This document shows positions 56,348-64,000 of a stretch of DNA of 64,000 nt, piece by piece. The stretch is from Oidiodendron maius Zn (taxonomy: Eukaryota; Ascomycota; Leotiomycetes; Myxotrichaceae). The position numbers and the translations under genes are program-made. The DNA lies in the NCBI GenBank assembly GCA_000827325.1, contig KN832873.1, positions 1,626,245 through 1,690,244 on the forward strand, read 5' to 3'. The number at the start of each line of letters is the position of its first letter. The stretch's first letter is position 1. The notes beneath the pieces were generated by a model. It did not search any database, was not told the DNA's origin, and saw nothing but the letters and a program-made list of their open reading frames with translations.

Positions 56348-59300
56348 CTAGTTCTCCTCTTCCGGCCCCATCTTACCCTTGTCAATTTGCACCTGGAGAG
56401 CCTCGCCTCTCGTTTTGTATTCTTTCTCAAGTGTGGAGAGCGGCGACCTCTTCAGGCCCTTCTTCGTGCGGTCTGCCAATCCCCTTGCATCAGTGTAGAG
56501 TGCAACCATCTCGCCCATCCTCTGACCGATCTCTCGCATCATGATGGCCTTCTCATCCTTGCGCGTCTCCGTAGTTCGATGGAGCAGTTTCTCTCCATTT
56601 TCCTTGTACTGATTGGCAATGAGTTTCATGGCATCTTCCTCATCAGCAAGCCGAATAATGACCTCCTGTACTGGTTATCAGTTGGTAGTTACAATCCTGA
56701 ACTGACGGCGACTCACATCGGCAATATTATGAATCGTTTCTGATAGGTTTGCGTAATGGGGTCTTACAGCGATGCTCCAAGCTTTGCTTTTATCTGCCAA
56801 GGGAGATCGTGACTCGTGTGTAGTATTAGTAGGCATTTCAGATGAGGAACGATTACCGGATTCGACAAGTGTCGCTTCATCTTCATCTAGGAAAACCGCC
56901 GTCAATCCTTTGGAGGGGCGGCAATTTGTAAATCGGTTCACTACTTTGGTTTTAGTTAAATTAGTAGGCAGGTGTTTGATATTCTTGTCAATTCGATCCA
57001 AGGTATTTTGGTGCGTGCCTTTCGTCGACTTCTTACTTCTTTCACTTGCGCTCGAGGAACCAACCAAGAGGCGATCACTGAACCCACTTGTAGGACGAAG
57101 TACTTTCTCAATAAACGGATCTACTAAAACCTTTTCGGGCTCGATGATCTCATTTGTGTCGATATCCTCATACTGTCCGTTCCAAGTCTTTTTATGAGGA
57201 ACATAACGAGGGGCAACTTCTTCTGACGAAGATGATGGGCGTTCCTTCGGTATACTCTCCAGCCGAATCTTTGGACCGAAGATTTCTGGGGATACTGTGG
57301 TGAATGCTACCCCTTGGCGGATCTGCTTAGGAGTATGAATTTCCGACGCATCATCAGCAAGAAGTTTTCTCTTCACGTCACCAATCCTATCAATTTGTGG
57401 GCCCCTCATAGCTATTGGGCTACCATTTTTGTCAACACGAGAGCCTTGAGAGCTAAGCTTAGACAACCGTTGCAGTGTATACAAGCTGTCAGCTCTACGA
57501 AGGATAGAGCCTTGATGTTGCACAGGTGGACTGCTCCGAAAGTACTGATCACTGTGACTTTGCACTGGCGTGCGGTTTGGGATTGGACTCAAGCTTTGTT
57601 GCTTCCTCGGAGGACTGTCATTTTCTCCATCACTAGCGTTTTGCCGCTTTCTCTTGCAGTCTTCTTGTTTTGTTATTCCACTTGGCTTTGAGAGTTCGTC
57701 CTGTGTGTAGGTATTTGAGTGACCAACGGGTCTTACATTCATACCCGGATGTCCCTGGTTTCGGGCACCTTTATCACTAAATCCGATGACTGGATTCTTT
57801 CGGCAGAAGTAGTCATTCACCACAGCTCTATCACAATTTATGCTGCCCAATTTTCTTGGCTCCATCTTGGATTGTTCTTTCCCCTGCTTTGGAGAAATTT
57901 CTTCCGGGAAATCTGGTTCATCTAAGATTTCCAAAAGACTGCTCAACTTTGTTGCCATAGTCCCCAGAGATTCGCATTTTTGTTTAGTTACGCGAGCATA
58001 TAAAGGGGAACAGGCATTCTCGCCTGGCGTCTCAACCTTAGTAAGCTGCAATCTCGTTGCTACCTTTCTGGGTGTAGCATCATATAGATCGTCGAATGGT
58101 GACTTTGAGGCGTCGCTTTGATGTATTATGCTTGCTGCTGGTTTTACGGGACTGGCCCCATAAGGATCATCAGAAGGCTCACCAGTCAGATCGTCTTTCA
58201 CCAATGCTGGAAGACTTGAATCCTTCCGTTGATCCTCTTGTTGATACGTTGTTATTAGATCATATCTGGGAGCTCTTGAATTACCTATTACCATATGGAC
58301 TTTTTGTTTTTCTGGGTCGGTGAATTCGATATCATTCTGAAATTGCTCTAAAACTTTTGTCTCGGATTCCCCGCTAAGTGGATGCGCATAACCGGTCGCC
58401 TTGGCCTCGACAAGTCTCTCATCTACAACTAAAACAGCATGACGGTTGCCCGCTTCTGCATTATTTGGCCTATGCATTTCTGCTGGCGCGGATTGGCGCT
58501 TTCTTTGATTGGAGTTTGTTGATTTTGTATGCTTTGCGGATTGTTTCCTCGCTACAGACTTTCCCGTCGTTCGGCGCGGTTCTGTTGCTAGGATACCCAT
58601 ACACAACTCATTATTGATGTTGTTGATTTGCATTTTACCAACTTCTTCAAAAGGAATATCAAAGAAGCCTTTACCGTGATCGTTTTGGAGGCCCTTTAAT
58701 GTTCCTTTGGGAGGGTTCGTCCTCTTCTGGATCTTCTGAAGTGGAGATAAGTCTGGCTCCAGCAGCTTGGATTTACGTTCAGTTGCTTTCGCTAGTCGCT
58801 CTGGCTTTGCTTTATTAATATTCGGGGATTGTGACTTAGATACAGTTGTGCGTTTAGCTTTTGCAGTTGGCTCGTTAAGTGGGTGATTTACTTTCAGTGT
58901 ATCATTTAACTTCTTTGTGTTCAGCTTTCTCTCCCTAAGTCTTTTGCTCAACGGTTTTTCTGCACCATCAGAATTACCATTCGAAGCGAGCACCATTTCT
59001 CTTCTATTTGATGCATCTGTCGAAAGGCACCGTACTGCCAGCTTCGATGAGGAGTGACCTCTTTCCAGATATGACAGCCTCTTGGAAATATGCCCATCTA
59101 GCGCAAGTATCTTATCTGTGCTGTGTGGCTCTTGTACAATATCGGGATGGAATTTATGTGCTTGTCGAAGTGGTGCTTTTGCTTTTGGCTGGGGAACTCG
59201 GGCGCGGTTTCGTTCTCGCAAAACATGCTTCTCGATAGTGCCGGCAGTCGCAGACTCTTGTGCTATCTTTAGTTCCGGCCTAGGTCTTGCTGCATCTTTA

Positions 59301-60881
59301 GTTTGAAGTCCACTGGAGGCTATCCCTCCCACTGCCAGTCCATGAGAGCAGTCAATGCCAGACTTTACGATTGCTTTGCTGACACCTCTTCCCGTTTCTC
59401 TAGTCATTAGTGTTGATCCGACGTTAGAAAACTCCTTCTCTGTCGAAGGCAGATAATGGGATTTTACGATAGATGCTCCTTTGTTGTTGCAATGTACAGT
59501 TTCAATACTTCGGCTCATGTGCTGGCTGTCTTCTTCGCCGCATGGTTCGTCAAAATCATCAGGCACATCTCCATCCTCATTAATTATCTCCAAGTGAGGA
59601 CAGATAGCGCGAAGCTCTTCATGTATGGTTTCCACTACAGATTGTTGTAGTACCATGCAAATTTGAGTTAAGGACGTATCAACACAGTCAAGGCAGCAAA
59701 CTTGACTAATCTGCTCAAGAAAGAAGTGAACATTTAAAACTCCGCTAAGTTGGGAGTCGGGCCTCTTCTTAATGAGCATTTTAGTGATCATTACCAGTGG
59801 CACTTCAAGGCAATGATTAAAGTTTTGTGTGTCGACGACCACTCCTGCCCAAATGATTATCTTTGTAGATTCAATGACAATTACGACATTATGATCTTCC
59901 GGCCCAAAGTCGTGATGAGGAGTTAGAGAGACGTTTTGTATGAAGAATAATTGTCCTATCCTATTTTGGAATTAGCTCAGATTGCGTGCCATTCTAATAT
60001 GTATCAACTCACGAATCTATTGGCTCCGTAAATTCAAATACATTATCCATGTAGGCCTGAAATTTTTGGTTCCAATCTCTGCTGCCCAGAGAGACTGTGG
60101 GAAAGATTAAGTATAGGCGCTTATCAGTATCAAGAGGCCAAAGATGCTCTGGCATTACCCCTGCGGATAACAGTGCAGTAATAAGTTGACCACTTATAAT
60201 TCGTAGGATTTCATTTGGCTCCTTGAGCACAATGTTTCCAAGTCCCCGCCTTTGTCATGATAATCAGCAATGATCATATTTTCGTCATTATCGTCTTACC
60301 TCTGTTGCTCGGGACCCAATTCGAGTATTTGAACATTAATATCACAGTCTTGGAAGAGCTGAAGGGCCAGTATCCCCACCTTGAAGTTATGTCAGCATTG
60401 AAGGACCAACAGCAGAAGGCTGCGTACCCATTGTCTCATATTATTGTTCTTGGATCCATCTATGAAGAATCCAAGGAGGGGATCTAAACATTCTTTCCCA
60501 ATTACCTCTTTCTTCTTCTTGACAATACGACTCTTAGATACCGCATGAGCATCGTAGTACAAGGCGGCCTCGATTAAGGTTAGCATGAGACAGGCTGTGG
60601 GATATCAGACATACGCCTAAAAGATAGATACCGCGTTCACTATCGCGACAATAATGGCATTTCAACAATGTTTGCACTACAGCAACATAGACGTTCAAGT
60701 CAAGCGTCCTGCAGACAAAGTTATCTTCGGACTCGAGTTTGGAGACCAGATCTGCCACTAAAGTGTTGTCTATCTCTCGAGAGGTATTCGATTGGACCGC
60801 CAAGAGCACAGCATCTAAGGCTGTACAAATTTCAGGATGCAATGTCCTCCTCGAGGAGAGCTGAACAGAACTACCAGCCAT
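56348..60881 (-). CDS. Candidate meiotic chromosome-axis core protein (Red1/SYCP2-type architecture)
   Basis: Six exons: 60632-60881, 60428-60594, 60300-60379, 60013-60249, 56717-59960, 56348-56665; 4296 nt, 1431 residues. Residues about 1-230 are helical and ARM-like (LNVYVAVVQTLLKCHY, CLMLTLIEAALYYDAHAV, VGILALQLFQDCDINVQI). About 240-350 is beta-rich (GQLFFIQNVSLTP, NVVIVIESTKIIIWAG). Then come some 950 disordered, basic, Ser/Pro-rich residues with repeated DPYGASPVKP / DDLYDATPRKV sites. The final 106 residues form a coiled coil (EEDAMKLIANQYKENGEKLL, EIGQRMGEMVALYTDARG). ARM plus Spt16M-like head, long linker and C-terminal coil is the layout of Red1, SYCP2 and ASY3. No motif proves it; another scaffold protein is possible. 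Intron 1 is only 37 nt. Confidence 0.5.
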
Positions 60882-61772
60882 AGTCAGGGGTTCCTGGTAT
60901 AATTATTAGCCATAAGAATCCTGCCACAAAGAGTTTTCTCTTATCACGAAGACATAGCAAAAGAGGTATTGCTATGGCCTTTTTGGGACCTAGTCGAAAG
61001 CCCGGAGTGCGAGAAGCTCTCTTCACTGTGAAGTTCCGCTGGCCCTTGCAGGTCTCAACAGGAGAAGAGATGATGTCTGAGTTTAACTTACTTAGTTCAG
61101 ATATCCTTACGTCCAAGAATTTCCATGACATGGGAAGAGTCGATTTGATTTCCTCCTGAGTTGACGCTCGCGCGTAAAACTCGTTGTTTTGCAACTCTGT
61201 AAAAATCAGAACTCTTATTCGAGGCGAAAGAAGCTAGGCATCACCTGATTTATATTCACTTCCAAAGTGGAACACAAGTTCACTTGATCGCATACAGTTT
61301 GGGAGCATTATTCGTTCTATTTAGGATTCCTGTTCTAGGACACTTTCTACCTCTACTCTATATATATTACTTCTGTACAACAGAGGAATAATCGCGTTTG
61401 ATATTGGGTACGTATTCCGTAGTAGTCACACGTGACATGGGTAGCGAGTCAGAAAGGGGGGAGACTGGAAGGGACTCCATAAATTTCAGCTTGACGCTAT
61501 TCTGTTTGCAAACTAGTAGGAAGAGGTATATTTCTACACTTTATTAAACTGGAATCCGCTCCCCATACTGTATCATATGCGCACTGAAGCACAATTATTA
61601 CTACCAGGACCGCTACGTGCGGCAAGTTTCTTGTTCCCAGAATGCAAACTGGCATACGCTGGATATCAGTAACAGCACGGTAGCTAGTTATCTATCAATA
61701 AGCAAGTCTTTCCAGGAGCGTACAATTTAGTCGTAAAAGGTGCAATCCTCCAACAGTGTCGGCAAGATCGAC
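60882..61772. other. Intergenic: upstream of the large axis-like gene
   Basis: This 891-bp spacer holds that gene's promoter and the MFS gene 3' end. A 107-codon minus-strand frame (60871-61194) overlaps the start region and is probably chance, although a 5' extension of the large gene cannot be excluded. Confidence 0.4.
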
Positions 61773-63583
61773 TCAAAGCGTATAGATGAAATCAGGTCTC
61801 ATGTCGCCTAATTTCTCCGCCTCTTTCTCCGTCAGCCCCTCAGCCCAGTGATCTCTCTTCCCTTCTCTCCTAAGCCTGTTCTCCCGCATCAAAAGTAACT
61901 CGAGCGCGATGCTTCCTCCGAGAAGACAAACAATCATATATCCCATGATGACAGCATGGCCGGCGGTGTACTTTGGAGCTTTGAAGTAAATATTACTCGA
62001 AACAATGCCATTGAGGTTACCCCAGCCAATCACGAATCCGAGGACAACTCCGCGTTTGTACACACCTTCGATGTTATTGGAGACCCAGGATATGGTGTTT
62101 GCAATACATGGATAGATGCCTAGTGCACCGAGGAAAGTGCCAGCGTATTTAACCCCGGGTCTTTGAGAGCCGAGAAGCATGGCGAAGCCTATTATACCAA
62201 GGAAGGAGACCGCGATGTTGCAGATACCTCTCTTTCGAGTACGATCAGCAATATACCCAATCGAAATAGTCATGATAGCGGCAGCGGCGTAAGGAGGAAC
62301 GGTGAGTAGCTGAGCCTTTGTCGTTGCAAATCCGAGTTCAGATATGATGGTCGGAAGGAAGAGCGAGAAACCATATAACGGCATGTCACATCCCATGTAG
62401 ATCATCATTCCCAGCCACGTCTTGTAATCCTTAATGGCAAGCCATACATATTTCATTTTGAACTCTTCGTGCTCTGCTGAGCTCTGCTTGTCCAGCTTCA
62501 GTCGTCTAATAACACGTGCACGATCAACTTCAGACAGGAAAGTAGCCTCGTCGGGGAAGTTATGGACAATCCAGAAGCTAGCAAAGCCACAGAGGACCGT
62601 GACAATGCCCTCGAGGATAAAAATCCAGGCCCATCCCGGACGACCTCCAAGTCCATGCATGTTCTCGATGGCTGCTGCCAGAAGACCACCGAAGGAGCCA
62701 GAGACAGCAGCCGCAGAGAAGAATATAGCAGCGCGGATTCCAAATTCGGAGCGTTTGTACCAGCAGGAAAGATAGTAGTTAATGCCCGGGAAGAGGCCAG
62801 CCTCAGCCAGACCAAGGAACCAACGAGCAGCCATCAGGCCAGACCAATTTTTGACAAAGCCCATGAATGTCATGGTGAGACCCCAGATGATCCTACCAAG
62901 ATCAGCCACGTTCTACAAATAAACTAATAGGAAATAAAGGTGGGAATAACGAGAACGGAGACAACGGCGACAAAGCTGGGACTTACATGATAATAGGAAT
63001 GAAAATGGCAGGGCGCAGACGCTTGAGTAGGATATTGGTCAGGGGTTCAAAGACCGAGTAAGAGACGAAGAAGATGGAGAGTGCCGCATTGTATTTTCCG
63101 GTACTCAAATTGTTCAAACTCTTCTGCAATCCATCGATCTTTGCGTTCCCGATATTCGTCCGGTCCAGGAACGCCAAGAGGTAGAGGATGCACAACTTGA
63201 GATTTGTCAGCTTCGTGGTGGCGTTTCGGGGATAGGAAATGGGAACCGCCCAAAGGTGGAGATTAGAAGAATAGGGAAAATGCGGGGTAGGGTGGTTACA
63301 TACCCAGGGAATCAGGGTCAGGTCGAGCTTCCAGAGCAATTTTCGGTCCTGAGTTTGATAGTCAGCGCGGGTGGCACATAATGAACAAGGCTGGAGGGTT
63401 GAGAATCTAGAAAGGACGTACAATTCGGGCCCGTTCTTCGGCGCTCAAGTGTGCGTCGGGATCGGGCGGCAGATTGGCAATTTCACCACGGTGCTCCAGG
63501 TCACCAGCGGCATGGTCCGCCGCGACCTTCTCATTCGTAAGGCTCTTCTCTCCATCGTCAACGGGCGCTTCCTGGGAAGCCAT
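61773..63583 (-). CDS. MFS transporter, anion:cation symporter family (TNA1/DAL5-like)
   Basis: Fungal ACS-family carriers import organic anions such as nicotinate, allantoate or vitamins with protons. Four exons (63422-63583, 63304-63348, 62987-63195, 61773-62892) sum to 1536 nt, 511 residues. A polar N-terminus is followed by LDLTLIPWLCILYLLAFLDR and TNIGNAKIDGLQKSL, the ACS signature of helix 1 and its loop. Further family marks are WGLTMTFMGFVKNWSGLMAA, RWFLGLAEAGLFPGINYYLS, WYKRSEFGIRAAIFFSAAAV and RPGWAWIFILEGIVTVLCG. About 12 membrane segments can be counted, and the C-terminus is charged (LTEKEAEKLGDMRPDFIY). The substrate cannot be read from sequence. ATG 63583 starts MASQEAPVDDGEK. 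Confidence 0.92.
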
Positions 63584-64000
63584 GGCTTCTTCGCGCGGTT
63601 TTACCCACAGCTCTGGATTCTCGGATGAAACAAGCGGGGAGTCGCGACTTAGAGAGAGGCGCGTCAGTGCGAAAGAAAAGATGAGAGTGGAGTTGAGGTT
63701 TAAGGAAAAGAGTGAGATGTTGACGAAAAGTGGGAGAGGTAGAGCTATTAAAAGGGTGCCTGTCAGTTAATTCCCCTTACAGGTCCCTTCTTGGCTATCC
63801 TCTTTGTAGGCAGTTATTTGAGGTGATGATCAGCTCCGGGTCTCCGTTCGGCACAATGCCCATATCGGGCACCTTGTCAACATTGACCAAACAGTCTCGC
63901 GCCAACGGAATCGAGTGGCAAAGCAAGCCCTACCAAGTCGTATGACTATGAGAACGGGTTATTTTTTCGGGAGTTCCACCAGGAAAGCTAAGTGTCACGG
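63584..64000. other. MFS gene upstream region (to window edge)
   Basis: 417 bp, presumably the MFS promoter. No gene or motif was recognised. Confidence 0.4.

Noticed and set aside
60871-61194. 107-codon minus-strand frame upstream of the axis-like gene
   Set aside because: It is not in frame with the ATG at 60881 and has no recognisable feature; kept only as a remote 5' extension option.

Overview
The window is nuclear DNA of a filamentous ascomycete (Pezizomycotina). The evidence is dense protein-coding genes on both strands, introns of about 37 to 160 nt (mostly near 50) with GTRNGY donors and CTAAC/CTGAC-type branch points 10 to 20 nt before the acceptor, an intron-bearing tRNA-Leu, and fungal forms of the housekeeping proteins. 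Base composition and protein style would suit a Leotiomycete, but no marker here fixes the class, so that is a guess. I joined exons by hand; in every complete multi-exon model the summed coding length is a multiple of three. I count 63 spliceosomal introns in 23 genes.

Layout. 1-8 kb: the ribosome-collision E3 ligase Hel2/ZNF598 (cut by the left edge), a DEK_C+SWIB protein (UAF30/Spp27-like) and the unfolded-protein sensor IRE1, all on the minus strand. 8.8-13.3 kb: divergent CCT2 (chaperonin beta) and eIF3b. 13.3-18.2 kb: a gene-poor stretch holding one DUF3445 (HDOD-like) gene, a broken unidentified coding remnant and an AT-rich island. 18.2-28 kb: lysyl-tRNA synthetase with 13 introns, a Dnt1-like nucleolar protein, a small two-helix membrane protein and HIS1. 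28-30.6 kb: a long non-coding stretch before a RhoGAP gene (30.7-32.8 kb). 33.6-36 kb: divergent RRS1 and mS29. 36.6-38.7 kb: a secreted sedolisin protease. 39.6-46.5 kb: divergent MCM7 and PEX1 sharing a promoter with an MCB element. 47.5-50.3 kb: divergent chromodomain protein and PAM17. 50.4-53.4 kb: UBA4, tRNA-Leu(UAA) and SLX9. 54.5-60.9 kb: a NEDD8 protease (DEN1/SENP8) and a 1431-residue protein whose layout suggests a meiotic chromosome-axis core protein (Red1/SYCP2 type). 61.7-63.6 kb: an MFS anion:cation symporter.

There is no operon logic and no recognisable secondary-metabolite cluster. Most genes serve translation, ribosome assembly, protein folding and quality control, replication or organelle import; several sit as head-to-head pairs that may share promoters. 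The most unusual features are three GC-AG introns, very small exons (a 6-nt exon in KRS1, 15- and 20-nt exons in DEN1, a first coding exon that is only ATG in SLX9) and the candidate meiotic axis protein. No complete transposon, retroelement or CRISPR array was recognised.
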